A DNA stretch of 64,000 nt. It comes from Spisula solida. Lineage: Eukaryota > Mollusca > Bivalvia > Venerida > Mactridae. Numbering within the stretch: position 1 is the first letter of the stretch; each line of letters opens with the position of its first letter. The stretch covers positions 1,557,501 to 1,621,500 of the forward strand of contig OX365956.1 of assembly GCA_947247005.1 (NCBI GenBank). Reading direction: 5' to 3'. The notes under the pieces were generated by a model. That model was given only the letters and a program-made list of their open reading frames with translations. It did no database searches and was not told where the DNA came from. The position numbers and the translations under genes were made by a program. Positions 1-12,933 of the stretch are shown here, piece by piece.

Positions 1-1069
1 ATTTATAGAGACTATACTGGTAGGAAGATACCAGCCTCAGGCTTGATATCTCAAATTACCTTTATTCATCAAGCCGTATTTGAATTATTAGTAGATTTTT
101 TAATTGCTAGATAACAAGGAAATGTTTGTTGAACTTTGTCTAAGGCGTCTTTTGTAGTTTAAAATCATTACTAGAGACCCATGTCCTCGTTGTACTATTT
201 CGTAAATAATAACAGTTTCATTACTTGAAAGTTTTGATACATTGTAACATTTAAATTTACCCTTATTATGGCTGCAATTTCATGAAATAAAATATTAAGC
301 CATGCAATTTAGCCATGCTATTCAGGTTGTTTATACTTATCTATGTCATTTACTTATAGGCATGCTACAACACATAGACACTTTATATATGATTTCAAAT
401 TACAAGTACAATGTATTATGAAATAGTAACATTTGTTTTGGGATAAAAGCGTAATTTATAGTTCAACACCCAAGCAGGGCCTCATTTCCCTAGTTTACCA
501 ATTCCGAACATGTTACTTCTATAACTTAATTAACTTATATAACTTCAAGTTATGGTTAACGTTCCTTTTCTAAAATACAGAAGAAATAGAACATTATTTG
601 AAAGATTGTCTCATACATTAACCCTTACCAGGGCCTCGATTGTCATTAACAAAATATTAAGCAATGTATTGCATGTTTCTTATACTTATCAAAGGCATTG
701 AATATATTATTAATTAGCAATATAAAGAGATATTAACTCTACATGTATTTATTTATTTAACTAATACGTGTGTGTAATACCGGGCCTCAGGTTATGTTTA
801 AGCCACAAATGGGGCCTAATTTCCACATTTTATTAGTATAAAAGTTGTATATATTGATGTAACGCATTATCTAACACAATACAATCGCACTTAAGGTGTT
901 TTGATTCACATTTGATTGAATAGTAATGTATATATACCGATTAATTCGAGAAAAAAACATATACCCCTTTGGGGCCTCATTGTGAGAATTGCTCAATGAT
1001 GACAAGGTGGCATCATTCGGATTCTGTTATAGTATTGTCCAAAGAACATGAAAATGCAAAAACATTTTG
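1..1069. other. AT-rich non-coding stretch with recurring GGGCCTCA motif
   Basis: I see no convincing exon here. A short motif close to GGGCCTCA followed by T-rich sequence recurs near 478, 630, 782, 812 and 971, with a related AGCCTCAGG near 34. Spacing is irregular at roughly 150 bases, which suggests a very degraded repeat. The sequence is otherwise AT-rich and without open frames of note. Confidence 0.3.
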
Positions 1070-1470
1070 TATAGAAGACATTGCACGGTTACCCTAAAAA
1101 TTGCCGTTTATCTGCCGGACTAAACTATTGGTTAAAGATGTTACAGAGAAATAGCTCAGACAAAATAACAAGTGTAAAAAAGAAAGGGTAACAAATAGTG
1201 ATTACAGAGAAAAAGCGCTGGCAAAATTGTATCCGTTAAAATTGATCTGACCAAAGTGTGCCAATGATATCCACAACTATACTTGGTACTGATAATTTTA
1301 ACAAAGTTTCATTGAAATCCAACCAATGGATACAGAAAAATAGCATAAACAAAATTTATCAGAGAAAAAACAAAGGGAAGTAACTGCCTTTAAATTTATC
1401 CAACCAAACTGTGTCAATGATATGATGGTAAAATTGTATGATTTAGACTGTTCTGGATAAACATGAACAT
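1070..1470. repeat. decayed dispersed repeat
   Basis: The phrase 'ttacagagaaa' followed by A-rich sequence and 'caaaatt' recurs near 1140, 1201 and 1327. Phrases such as 'tttcattgaaatccaaccaatgg' in part and 'caaagggaagtaact' are typical of the abundant bivalve interspersed repeats I know. The short open frame on the minus strand here is not coding in my view. Confidence 0.3.
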
Positions 1471-2639
1471 TATTGTCATCACAACTACTGCTTAGCACTA
1501 CATATCTCAATCTCACACTCATACATTTACATTCTTTTAATTTGCAAGAATAGAGCGTTTCTGTGCCATATTTATGCAGATTATAATTGTGCCCATGCAA
1601 TCTATACAGCAAATGTCATTGATCTTGGAAGAAAACTTCTGATACAAGCATTGTAAGTTCTAAATCACAATTCTTTTTCATAGGATTATGATCAGAGAAG
1701 AGGAAGTCAGTGTATTTATATGTCTATCCTTTTGAGGGCTCCTTTCCTTAGGAACTCTCACAATTGTAAAATGCACATCTCTATCTGGTATAGCAGCTAA
1801 TATCACCATAAGTGCCAACACTACAACAACCTGCATGAAAATGCTGTTACAGTAGTAACCATCTGAATGGTGGAACACACAAACCTAAGCACTGCTTCAT
1901 ACGAATAAGGTGAAATAAGCTCATGTCAGATGCTGTTTCGGTGTTTCTGAATAATGTTTTCAATTATCATCCGTGTGGTTATGTAACCATTTAGTTCAGC
2001 TTTTACTAAGTTTACTTCACTTCAACAAAGTAATATGGGACAATGGATTGAAGAAAGGGTAGTCTTCTTGTCCAATCGTATCCGATAGTCCACTATATCC
2101 CACCGTGTATAAACCAAATTACTATACGATTTATTGGGATACTATACAATTCAACTTGTTTGACTTATTGTGATTGAAACATCTGTTACAGGTGATTTCC
2201 AATCACTGTATGACTTATTGCAAGACTATAATTCAATGTGTACTCCTTATTGCGATTACCAGAAGTTGACATGCTGTGTATCCATGTGCCTAGACAAACA
2301 CCACTTAGAACCATCTAAGTTGTCACATTTATCAATATATGGTATATATATTGTCTTCAAATGTTGCAACCTTCGTGCATTTGGAATCCGAATACAAACA
2401 AACTTTGTCACCATACCATGCCAACGCTACTGATGATAGGTTGATGATGCCTGAAATTGAAAATATATAAAAAAAAACATTTAGGATTGAATACAGTAAA
2501 ACCTTAATAATAACACTAACTAAAACAAGATATTTGTAAACATATACATAATGTATAGTCCGGAGAATTTGACACGACTCTCGACCTTTAATTAGCATAA
2601 TTTAACAGCTGATAAAGGGTCTATATTTATAATCCCGTT
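1471..2639. other. no recognisable feature
   Basis: This stretch is AT-rich and contains only short open frames without recognisable domains, splice context or codon bias. I see no tandem or inverted repeat long enough to report. Confidence 0.35.
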
Positions 2640-2800
2640 TGTATGTTTTCATAAGTTGGAAGTTTCGCGAAGACGCTCGAGATGTAATACCAACACAAAT
2701 CTATAGGACCGAATTTGCATGATTTGCTCGCGAAATTTATATATTCAACACAAGAACCTTGTAATATATTCATGCATAAAGGTCAGGATCATGTCAAATT
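2640..2800 (-). repeat. dispersed repeat family R1, copy 1
   Basis: The reverse complement of this segment matches 38455-38610 and 49745-49900. Shared phrases include 'gacctttatgca', 'atattaca', 'ggttcttgc' and 'gatactccc'. A fourth partial piece lies near 48550-48620. The copies are clearly diverged. The family is unknown to me and I see no terminal repeats or coding capacity. Confidence 0.55.
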
Positions 2801-2854
2801 CTCTATGCATACCCCCAAGGCAGCCAAGTAGTTTTTTAATAATAATGTCAGAAT

Positions 2855-3196
2855 CATACATGCCATGTTTCGCAGACCCCTTTGCGTGAGATTGGTGATG
2901 AGAATGCAGGAGATTTCATTAAAATGCAGGAGATTTTTCTCGCTGAAACTTTACACTTAAAGTATTGAAGTTTATGTGCTGTTTTCACTTATCTTAATTT
3001 GATAACAATACCATGCATGCTTCATGTAGCAATTTAAACTAATATTTGTCATCATTTTCATAATGTAAACAAAAAATGTCAGATTCCAGTTGGTCCATGA
3101 AATGCGTGAGATTTGATAAATTGGCCTCTGATCATGCAGGAGTAGAGTCTCAAATGCAGGAGACTCACGCATGATGCAGGAGATCTGGCATGTATG
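2855..3196. mobile_element. 342-bp hAT-type miniature element with 8-bp target duplication
   Basis: The ends are an 11-bp perfect inverted repeat, CATACATGCCA at 2855-2865 and its complement at 3186-3196. They are flanked by the identical octamer GTCAGAAT at 2847-2854 and 3197-3204. An 8-bp duplication with CA..TG ends fits the hAT superfamily. The interior carries several short copies of 'atgcaggagat' near both ends, which could be transposase-binding repeats. There is no coding capacity, so it must be mobilised in trans. An inverted, more decayed copy lies at 5531-5884. Confidence 0.75.
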
Positions 3197-3204
3197 GTCA
3201 GAAT

Positions 3205-3300
3205 GCATGACAATCTCAACCTGTGATCAAATCTGACCTCAAAATCAATAGGGGTTATCTACTGATGATGACCAACTTCCCGGTAATGTTTGAAAATCCA
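3205..3300 (+). repeat. bivalve-type dispersed repeat fragment
   Basis: The segment reads '..gacctcaaaatcaatag..' and '..actgatgatgaccaactt..', wording that matches an interspersed repeat I know from bivalve genomes. It is short, non-coding and abuts the hAT-type miniature element. Confidence 0.4.
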
Positions 3301-3339
3301 TTAGGCACGAGGGATGATCCAAAATATTTAGAGTAGGGC

Positions 3340-5070
3340 TTTTTTCCGGGTAGGTAGTGGAAGGGGAAACAAACAATATTTTATTTTAGGCCTCATGGAA
3401 TGTCACACGGAAATGGCCCCAGTTATGCTTTGGTTATTTCCGGGACATTCCATGATTTTTTTGTGAATTAGATTTTTATATATTTATATAAACAAATTTT
3501 GCTGTTGCTCATAGAATTATTGCCGCCACTGTCGCAACTCCTTTGGCCATATGTAATACATTAGACTACTTTACAGAGACAACACAAAATCATCAAAATG
3601 AAAATAAAATTTATCCCAATGTAAAAATACTGGGTCGGTAAAGGTTAAACTAACAATATTTTAATTTAAGCCTAATGTATATATCAAAATAAAAATAAAT
3701 ATATAGGTTTAACCAGTATAATAATATCAACATTTAGATTTATGTATTTTATATTAAAATAATTATTGCTCAAATTCGATCATTGCACATGATATGAAAA
3801 TCTCATTATGACAAGAATGAGCAGTGCGGATTTTGTCTGCATTCCTTTCATGGCTGTTGCTGATACAGGAAGTCAAATAGGTCAAGACATAGATCTATAT
3901 ACATGTACTGATAAATGTGCAGTTTTGTCAAACAGGGTTTTATGACCCTGTCTGGGAAAGGAGTATATTTTGATATGGCAGATAGATAGAGATCTATCCA
4001 CTGTGCACATCAGGGGGTTTTATTACCCAGTATAATATTTCACCTGATGTAACAGATAGATAAAGGTTCTCCTTAGACTGTGACAATTTTTGCACTAATG
4101 GATTAAATTTAACTACTGCAGGTGTCAACTAAACTTTATAAATATATATCATTGTTATAAAATAATTACCAGTATACTGTATATATTATATAATTATATA
4201 ATATTGAATACATAAATAGTGTTTCATCAGTACATCATGAACATAAATATAAGACTGGTACTGTCAAATTTTCAGCCCAGCACACATGCCAGGTTAAATG
4301 CCACAGAACTTCCCAGAATCAAACGCATATCTGACCCCAGGGCCCATATTTGATAATCAGATCTCTAAGTTTGTTCTAGATGTTACTAAGAAATAAACAA
4401 ATCTCAAATTTGAAATGTATGTTCCTTTGACAATTCTGTTTTCATAGTGACAAAATAATTGCAGGGAATAATAGTTTACATAAAATCTCACACTTACTGA
4501 CTCAATTAAAATAAGTTTTTCTTAAGACAAATGATGCATACATAGTTTAATTAATTCCATGATTGTATAGACAAATTAAGTATCAAACTAATTGTTGTTT
4601 TATGAGGGTTATGAATTTTATGTTACTAAATATAGGTAATGTTGACTGTTAGTCAATATTGATATGAAAATTTTATCCGTGTTATGTTGGGCCTAAAATG
4701 AAATATTGTTTGTTTCCCCATCCCCTACCTACCCGATTAAAAAGGGCCCTACCCAAAATATTTTATTGCCCAAATTGAAATAAAAAAAAAAAAATTAAAA
4801 TAGAAGTAAAAATAAATTTCATGTTTACTGGCTTCTTAAATCTTACCATTAAATTTAAGACTGTTGGGTTTCACCTTAGAGTTAATTCTAAATTTCATTA
4901 TTGTTGGTTTTCACCTTAGGGTTAATTCTAAATTTCATTATTTGTATGTCTTAACCAAAAACTATCATACTGAAACAGTACAAAATATTTACCCTACCTA
5001 CCTACCCATTTTAAATCTGCTAGGGTCGGGATGGGGAAACCAAGAATATTTTAAGTTCGGCCTTATAATA
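3340..5070. repeat. four copies of a GGGGAAACAAACAATATTTT end-motif
   Basis: A motif of the form GGGGAAACAAACAATATTTT followed by 'atttaggcc' occurs at about 3360 (+), 3640 (+, degenerate), 4690-4735 (-) and 5030-5065 (+). It is usually preceded by 'taggtaggg' or 'ctacctaccc'. The 3360 and 4735 copies face each other and could be the two ends of a 1.4 kb element, but I see no clear target duplication. The sequence between is AT-rich with no gene. Confidence 0.45.
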
Positions 5071-5530
5071 ACTGAAAGAATAATTTTCTATGGTTGCAAC
5101 CAATTAAATTCAGTATATACTTTGTATTAAACAGAATTAAATATATCAACACTGGAATTAGATCTTTGTGAAAAATTTACAAAATTAAAACTTTGTGATA
5201 TTCACAAATTAGTTTTCAACAATTGGAGAGAAAGGCTACAACAAGACTTTTACCAAACTCCCAGATATACATTATACAACAACATGCCATACCACATACT
5301 ATTACACCCCTCTGTTGCCATCATGGTTATTTTACTACGAAAAAAGTATTAAAAGAATAAATGAATTATAAGTGTTTCCTATCTGATATTGTTTATTTTT
5401 TATCTATATTGTTTATTTTAAGCTTTTAAAACTTAGACGAAATAGGAATTCTTACTTTACTCTTTAGGCGTTCAATTAAACACTTTAGATGATTTTAGAC
5501 CAAATGTGATTACACGAAATGGGAAGTCCC

Positions 5531-5884
5531 CACATGCAGGTCAGATCTCCTGCATCATGCATGAGTCTCAAGCATTTGAGACTATACTCGCGAATGATCG
5601 CTGGCAATGATCAAATCTCACACATTTCTTGTACATACTGGAACTTGATATATTTTGTTAAATTATTGAATATGATCACAAATATTGGTTTAAATTGCTT
5701 CATGAAGCATTGTATTGTAATAAAAGATACAAGAAAAGTAAGGGAAAACTGCAAATAAACTTTAATAATTTTAAGTTTAAAGTTTCTGCCAGGAAAATCT
5801 CATGCATTTAAATTTTTAATGATATCTCTCGCATTTTCATCACCAATCTCATGCAATGGGGTCTGCGAAACATGTCATGTATGC
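5531..5884. mobile_element. second, inverted and decayed copy of the 342-bp hAT-type element
   Basis: Read on the minus strand this segment follows 2855-3196 through most of its length, including 'ggtctgcgaaacatg', 'caccaatctcatgc', 'gcttcatg' and 'agatctcctgcatcatgc'. The ends are mutated (CACATG.. and ..TGTATG) and the flanking octamers no longer match, so the insertion is older than the first copy. Confidence 0.6.
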
Positions 5885-5939
5885 ATCCCCGTCATCAAAA
5901 CATAACAGGATATCAATGAATATTAAAACAAAATATTTC

Positions 5940-6010
5940 CCCTCCTACCTAATTCTCATTGGCCAGGGTCGGGAAAGGGAAACAAACAATATATTATTTG
6001 TGGCCTTGCA
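5940..6010 (+). repeat. further copy of the GGGGAAACAAACAATATTTT end-motif
   Basis: The segment has 'cctacctaattctcattgg', then 'ggtcgggaaagggaaacaa', then 'caatatattatttgtggcc', matching the copies between 3340 and 5070. Confidence 0.45.
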
Positions 6011-6715
6011 TTATAAGACTGTATTTCTAGGCAATTTCTGTCATTTGTCTACATTGTATATTAGTAAACCTACCTGGTAATATTTGAGCTTGCCCTGTCA
6101 CCAATCAATTTCTCGTTTGAGGACCCATTTGGGTAACCCCGGTCACCAATCAATTTCACCAATGAAGTAAAACGAAACACACCTGAAACAGATAAACACA
6201 CTTTTAGCATCAAAGTAGCTGTCAAATAGTCATTAGCAACATTTTGGGAAAATAGCTACAAGGAATGTCACTGAAAAGTCCCGAAAACTTCCTGCCTAAT
6301 CATTATGGTTTGATTACTTGACTTATAAATCACTCAATGACTGATGTATTATAGCCAAGTACTGTTGGAATTTTGACCTATAATGCATTGCTGGACTTTT
6401 GTATCATGTCAAAATAGCGGGGAAATATAGCCTTAACTATACCTGGGAGGTATAGGGCGGGGATTTGCAGGGGTTTTACCATTTGTATGGCCTGGGGGGG
6501 GCAGGGCAGAAATAATTGATCATCACAATTTAAAAATTATATGAAACAGAAAAGGAGCAGGACTCAAGGGGGAAATATCGAGAACTTTGGAGAATATATA
6601 CTCTGAAGAGGCGAAAGGGGCCTAATATCTCCACATATTTTATCAAAATGAAACACTCACTCTTATTATTATCAACATTTGAGTAGAATATAGAACGATT
6701 TTTTTTATAAAGTTA

Positions 6716-7441
6716 CAGTAGAACTTCGATGCCTCGAACTACCTTCCGACCGGGAAAATAGTTCAAGGCATCTTAATTTAGGGTGTTCGAGGCATCTATG
6801 GTATTCAAATATAAGTTCGAACTGATGTCGGCATGGAAATCCGTGTGTGCATTGCATAATAACTTCACTTGCATAATGCACGTGTACCATTTTTAACATT
6901 ATTTATTTAATAATAAAACATACATGTAATATATTTAGACAACATTGACCAGCAATCTGATTTATTTTTGACGTATGAGAACTTAAAAAAATGATTATTT
7001 TATTCTGATATGTTGTTGCTTCTGATTTTATTAACAAGAAAATAATTAAATTATAATTTCATGGTTGACCTTCGTTAGCTATTAAATGGATCTATAAGTG
7101 TTTAAGTTTCCAAAAACTTGTTATACAATGCAAACAATTAGGTATACATCTTTTCAGTAATTATCACAACTTGTTAATACACCTGTCGCCGACTACCCGC
7201 GGTCGAACAATGGAGTTCAACACTTAATGAAAGGTGCGAAAACTATCATTGTTCGATCCATCTACAGGGAAATCATAGCGAGGGACCGTCCAATCAGTTC
7301 CAGTTTTCGACATATATATTGTTCGAGTGATCTATTGTTTCACTATATGAATAAAGCAGAGATTTGCCGGGACCGAAGAACCAGTTCGAGGCATCTAGGA
7401 TGTTCGAGACAAGTACTGTTCGAGGCATCGAAGTTCTACTG
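6716..7441. mobile_element. 726-bp pogo/Tigger-type miniature element
   Basis: The ends are inverted repeats. CAGTAGAACTTCGATGCC starts at 6716 and its complement ends at 7441, extending to about 23 bp with 'tcgaac'. TA dinucleotides lie immediately outside both ends. A CAGT start, an 'AACxTCG' core and a TA duplication are typical of pogo/Tigger relatives. The term 'ttcgaggcatc' is repeated several times near both ends. It encodes no transposase. A decayed relic of the same family may be at about 58400-58460. Confidence 0.75.
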
Positions 7442-7444
7442 TAC

Positions 7445-8540
7445 TTAGTGTTTATTTTAACTCAGCTATCCTATTGTTTATAATATTATTGTATCAACAG
7501 ATAATTATCCTTTTAAAATGCCAGTCTAGTAGGCATATTATTCAAAAACAATTAAAAAATATAAACAGTCTAAGACTAATTTGTTTAAAAATGACATCCA
7601 ATAGCAAAGATTATGTCTTAAAGTAATATTCCAGTAGGCTATTTCCCAAACATCTATTATTTCAGTATATCAAAGAAAAGGAATATTTAACACAAATAAT
7701 GTCTCTCTATTTGTAATTCTGTCATATATTAATAAGTAGGCTAGGGTAATACACTGAAAATTAATGATTCGAAAAACATTCTTCAACTTTTTAAATCATT
7801 GTAACTTTTTATATCATTTTATAAACTGGAAAATAGACTGTCTGTAAAATGCAATAAAGTAATTAAGGGTATGGGCAAAACATGGACAGACACAGTTATG
7901 ACTGCTGCATTTAGTTGGCCTTGGGATTTATGACACTGTTTTATATGACCCCTGTTGTGATTAATTAATTGACTCCATATTTATGGCACTTATTGTTTTC
8001 TTTATAGCCATATATTACATAACATTGCACAATATGCCAGCCAATAGTAAAGCTAATTGTAAAAAGGAATCTCCCTAATTTTCATTTTTTAGTTCACTTA
8101 TTTTGGAGACTTTATACAAATTAGTGAAATATTGGTAACTTTAATTGACCTCTCTATATATCCAAAAGACTCATGTTTGGTTGTATAATTATTTTTATTT
8201 TAATGATAATTTAAGGTTTTCAAAATACATTTTTGTTATTTATATTAAGATTTCAAAGGGAACTTCTGTATTAAATTTATGATTGATTTCTATGTGTTAT
8301 GAAATCAAATTACTTTCAATAATCACTTATATTCGGTTTTCTTAAAACGCTTAAAAACAAATGGTTTTTAATTCCCAAGTCATGTTGTGTGTTCAAAATA
8401 TTAACATTTGTTAACACTTAATTAACACCATTGCCTAATATCAGTTATTTATCACCTAAAGGTACAAAAATGTCACACTGCACATTTTCATTGATTGATT
8501 TAATCCACAAGATTAATATAACTTTGGAGAGAGTACCTTC
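7445..8540. other. AT-rich, no feature seen
   Basis: This is low-GC sequence with only trivial open frames. I see no inverted or tandem repeat and no splice-bounded exon. Confidence 0.35.
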
Positions 8541-8589
8541 AGGTGTTTTTTTTTTAAAATGCCAAGCATAGCCTTTATTTGCCAGTCAG

Positions 8590-8740
8590 CTTTCTGCTGA
8601 AATATGGCAGGCATATATGTGTGCCCCCATCCGGAATTGAATTTCTTAAATTAAGGGTCCTGACCAGCCATAACTGGGAATCAAACCCCAAATACTGGGT
8701 TACCATTCAAGAGTACAAACCTGACTGGACAGTGGCTCTG
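8590..8740 (-). repeat. possible tRNA-derived SINE fragment
   Basis: On the minus strand the phrase 'ggggtttgattcccag' resembles a Pol III B box (GGTTCGANNCC). It is followed by 'tccggatgggggcacac', a body sequence of a style seen in mollusc SINEs. I cannot identify a matching A box. Confidence 0.3.
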
Positions 8741-9195
8741 CAAATTATTACAACTGAATTCCAATAGAACACTCAACAGATTTAGAAACGCAACGATTTT
8801 GGGGGTTGGTATTTTTGGTATAAATTTTAATTTAAATTTTATTGGGAGTATAAACCAATAAATGGGACGATAGTTGAATGCCTGGTATGATTTTCTACGG
8901 AAAAAATATTTCAATTCAGCCCATTACGTCATATTGGTGTCTTTTTCATTATTTACACCTGACGCGCGAGCAAAGCCACTGGGCGCAGGGCTCTCGCTAC
9001 ACTTTTGGGTCTGGGGCCAGGGGCCCTCAGGTAGGGAATTTCGCGTTGTTTTGAAGAAAAAGGGGACTTTTGTCTTTTATAAATATCAATGCTATTATAA
9101 ATGTAATACATATTAAATGAACAAAAAGCCAATTTCAAGCTATAACAACAGATATAGCAATGGCTGAACAGCATTTACAAAGACTCTTCATGCAT

Positions 9196-9321
9196 ACGCT
9201 GGAAAAGGCTGGACAAAAAGTACCGCATTTCAAGATCGAAAACATGGAAAGTTGGTCATTTACCAGGAATTACCATGGATTTCCATGCTATACCAGGGAT
9301 TACTAGCCTATTTTCCAGCGT
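9196..9321. repeat. 126-bp inverted-repeat element
   Basis: ACGCTGGAAAAGGCT at 9196-9210 is mirrored by its near complement at 9305-9321 with a 2-base insertion. The interior has smaller palindromes (taccagg/ccatgg). It is probably a very short miniature element. No target duplication is visible. Confidence 0.4.
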
Positions 9322-9583
9322 CACCCTGGTAAATGTACAGCCGGGTTAGAATCATAAATTTTTTTACAGGATTTATTACAATGTACATGCAAAAACAGAT
9401 AGCAGTTCTATTGTGTATAAACTTAAGTTATTGTAACAATGTCTGTCCCATTACAAAATTGTGAATCAATCACATATTAACAAATTCCAGCCACTAAAGT
9501 ATCTAATGTATATACTCTAACAGTTGTCAGTGTGCACGCTTTGTGTTTACAACATAAAAAAAAACTTGATGATGATTCTAATA

Positions 9584-10600
9584 CAGTATAACCTCCGTAG
9601 AGCGACATCCAGCGGAGACAGAAAAAACTGCCGCTCTGCGGAGGTGTCTCTCTGTAGAGGTCGATTGTTTTAGAATGTCGTTCATAGACTATTGAGTGTA
9701 CATAATCACGGTAAGTTTAAATTGATGTCCTTTGTTTGTGATTAAGTGCATAAAATTAGATCTACTCGTAGCCGCGCGTTTTGCTACATAATTCTGACGA
9801 TTATTTAATTAAGATCGTTGATTAGATACAAAAATGCGTACAATACACGGGTCTAGTATTTATTGCTATTAAACGCAACTCCCAACATAATTAACCAAAT
9901 CCATATTATTTTACGCACATGCCGTATTCAATTGAATTGTTTACCTTCGAAGTGTTAAAATTTCTATTACGTCATATTGCTCACTACACAATTTGCACAC
10001 GTGATCGGTAATTTGTTTACCTCTCGCGTGTAACTTGGTCAGTGCATATGCTGAAATTGACAGTTTTAGACGACGTGATTAACCATTAACACGACGTGTA
10101 CCTGAATTTCCTTTCTTATACTGATTGATAAGCGCGTATTGATATTTCATTTACAATTATGTGTAACAACTTTGATTTTTAAAAAATCAAGTTTAAAGCA
10201 ACTCATCAAGTGCATGGTATGCACGGTGGTAGGCCGTAACTGTGTCATATTGTCGAACTGATCCCAAAAGACAATCGCTAATTTACTAGCGCCCGCGGCT
10301 ATCGGCTATTGTTACCTAGATGAGCGATAATTGTTATAATCGACGAAGGTGCGAAAAATAGAAAACAACTTCGTATGGAGTTATGTAAACACGTATGAAT
10401 ATGCCGTTGTAAAAACACACCTGCCGCTTCTCAGAGGTAATCCATACAAAAGGTAAACAATTTTAACGGCTGTTTGCCGCTCTGGGGAGGTGTCGTTCTG
10501 TGGAGGTTAAAATAAGAGTGAAAACGAACGGGGGGAAATCAAAGTGCCGCTTCTCGGAGGTTGCCGCTTCTCAGAGGTGCCGTTTCGGGAGGTTATACTG
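9584..10600. mobile_element. 1017-bp pogo/Tigger-type non-autonomous element
   Basis: CAGTATAACCTCC at 9584 is exactly complemented at the right end, which finishes at 10600. TA lies outside both ends (9582-9583 and 10601-10602). Subterminal repeats such as 'gccgct.tc.gaggt' recur four or more times near the right end and twice near the left, as expected for transposase-binding sites. There is no open frame for a transposase. Confidence 0.75.
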
Positions 10601-10752
10601 TATTTTTAAACAATTATTCCATATAATTGACAACCAGAAATGACAAAATAATTGGATTAAATGCAATGTCAGTAACCCAACTTTTTAAACATGAAACAAT
10701 TATTCTATATGGAGGATATTCACCATAGGAAACACACTTATATTTTGATTTA

Positions 10753-11053
10753 CAGTGGAACTCACTCAAAGTAAGACATTGAATAGTACTCGTTCATAAC
10801 GAACATTTGATCAATGTATCATAACACAATATTAGTCACATCATATCATGATAATAATTATATGTTTATTTTATTTTCTTCGAGCTATAAATGTATACGT
10901 ATGACAACATAATGATGTTAATATACATTGTATAACGAAATACGTTGTATCCAAACTTATATAACGAAATTTCGTTGTACGGATATAGCGTAAATTGGAT
11001 ATAGCGAAAGAAATTTCTGGGTCCCTAGGATTTCGTTATAACCAAGTTCCTCT
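10753..11053. mobile_element. decayed 300-bp pogo/Tigger-like element
   Basis: The left end reads CAGTGGAACTCACTC after a TA. The right end, on the minus strand, reads TATAGAGGAACTTGG, about two-thirds identical. The inner phrase 'gatttcgttataacc' and the repeated 'ggatatagcg' are like the AACGAA-rich subterminal zones of Tigger-type elements. Confidence 0.45.
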
Positions 11054-12166
11054 ATAATTAACTTTAGATGATGAGATTTTATAAAAGAAGGAGCTTATGA
11101 AATTTTACTTATCTATCACCACACGTTATTACTAGTTTGAGAAATTTATTTTCTTCTATTTTCAATTGAAAGGGAGGTAATTTCACATTTTTTTCCATTT
11201 TCTAAATTTCAAAGCTGCACAGATTAACAATGTGTAAATATTTTAGCAACATTTGATGTTTTTCTGTTTGGGTAATCAACATTGAGTCATACATTTCCAC
11301 AGGCAAACGATGAATTACACATACAAAACCTTTTTACATACAATGGGCAATAACTCGCATAGTTGACGACGCTATGTAAAACATGAACATAATATGCTGA
11401 AGAGCATATAATAATGATTGTGTTACCTAGTATTCCCTATTCACACACAACATATGAGGGTCATTCAAAAAATATGTAGACACCATTGATTGTTTAACTA
11501 TCATCCGATTTTCATCAAATTTGGTAGAAATAATGTCCTATCATTAACAAATCAAATGCATATGGTAATAAAGAAAAATATGTGTAATATTCTAAAATAG
11601 GGTAGTTATAGCAACGCAAGATTGAGCACATGGGGCAACCCGTCGATTTGTTCTGTCGAAAATTTGTGTTGATAGATTTGTGCCATCAATTTTTGTTCAC
11701 AGGAAGAAAGCATGTCAATAATTTATGTGTGTATCCTTTGATATTATGCGGTTATCCGTTTCAAATTATAACGTCGTATTCAAAACCGTTATGGAGATAT
11801 TGGTTATCATACCAAGTCACTATTTTACTGGCAGTACGAAAACGTGACGTCAGTGAAACCACGGGGCAACGCGATTAATGATTAAATTGAGTTTGGCGCT
11901 TTGATAAACCCAAATACTAGCTTGAATCATCTTGGAAAATAGGTTATTTTACCAAGACAAAGTGTGGGAACATCGTGTCAAATCAACAGCTCTGGTGTTG
12001 GATAATTCTTGACTTAACCAACTCAAACAGGGTCTCTACATTCCTAATTTGGCCTTTATGAACGTCAATGCGTTTCCTATGGTATAGCCTCTTTATGCGG
12101 TGTGACAACTGGCAACAACAGATGAAGTATTGAGTTGTATTTAGTGTATTATGCAGAGCATTTCGA

Positions 12167-12580
12167 GGGGTAATTGCGAAAACGGTCTAAGTGACATTTT
12201 TTCACAAAGTCACTTTTTTGCATTAATCAATTCAAAACACTAATACACATATTCTGTGAAAAAATTGTTTCCATAAAATATCAAATTTAGAATATATTGC
12301 AAAAATATTCAAAAGGTCTAAGTGAAATGACAAATATTTTTAATGCGAAAACGGTCCAAGTGCGGTGCTGCACTTGGACCGTTTTCGCAATTATTTTATA
12401 GATTTTTAAACTCAGTTAATATGGTCTAAGTAAAAAAATATTATTTTTTCTGTCCTAAAGTAGTGCTTTATTGATAACAATTGTATAAATAGCAAATTAA
12501 AGTATTAATTTTTCACTTAGACCGTTTTCGCAATTATTTCATAGATTTTTAAACTCAGTTAATATGGTCTAAGTGACATT
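12167..12580. repeat. left end zone: GCGAAAACGGTCTAAGTG motif array
   Basis: The motif or its 3' part occurs at about 12173 (+), 12312 (+, partial), 12345 (+), 12370 (-), 12425 (partial), 12513 (-) and 12566 (partial). At 12345-12395 a + and a - copy face each other six bases apart, giving a 19-bp perfect stem. Segments around 'atagatttttaaactcag' are repeated about 145 bases apart, so the zone is also tandemly organised. Confidence 0.7.
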
Positions 12581-12933
12581 ATTTTTATAAATATTATTTT
12601 TCTGTCCTTATTAAAATAGTTTTTCAATGTACTAAAACTTCCCAGATAATGAGAGACAGAAGATTTTTCATTCTTACTGGAATTTAGATGTATGAATAGG
12701 CAGCGTCAGTTTTTGCTGAAATTTTCTCAAGTAAACATCTGAAAGCTAATGGCAGTCCAAGTTCCAATCGTAAATATTCTTTCACTTTCCTCCTTCCACA
12801 TTTAGACTCAAATACTTAAAAGCATGTGTGCACATGTTTCTTTCTCAACACACTCTTGATATCCAATTCTAGTGTAGATGTGGTACACAAGAATGTATAT
12901 ATTTGCCTGGAGTAGCAGCTCCAGATGGTAGTA

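Noticed and set aside
3360..4735. A 1.4 kb transposon bounded by facing GGGGAAACAAACAATATTTT motifs
   Set aside because: Additional same-direction copies lie within and beside it and no target duplication could be read, so only the repeats are reported.
11600..12160. Mariner transposase relic in the left host half
   Set aside because: I translated several frames by eye and found no DD34D or helix-turn-helix motif that I could defend.
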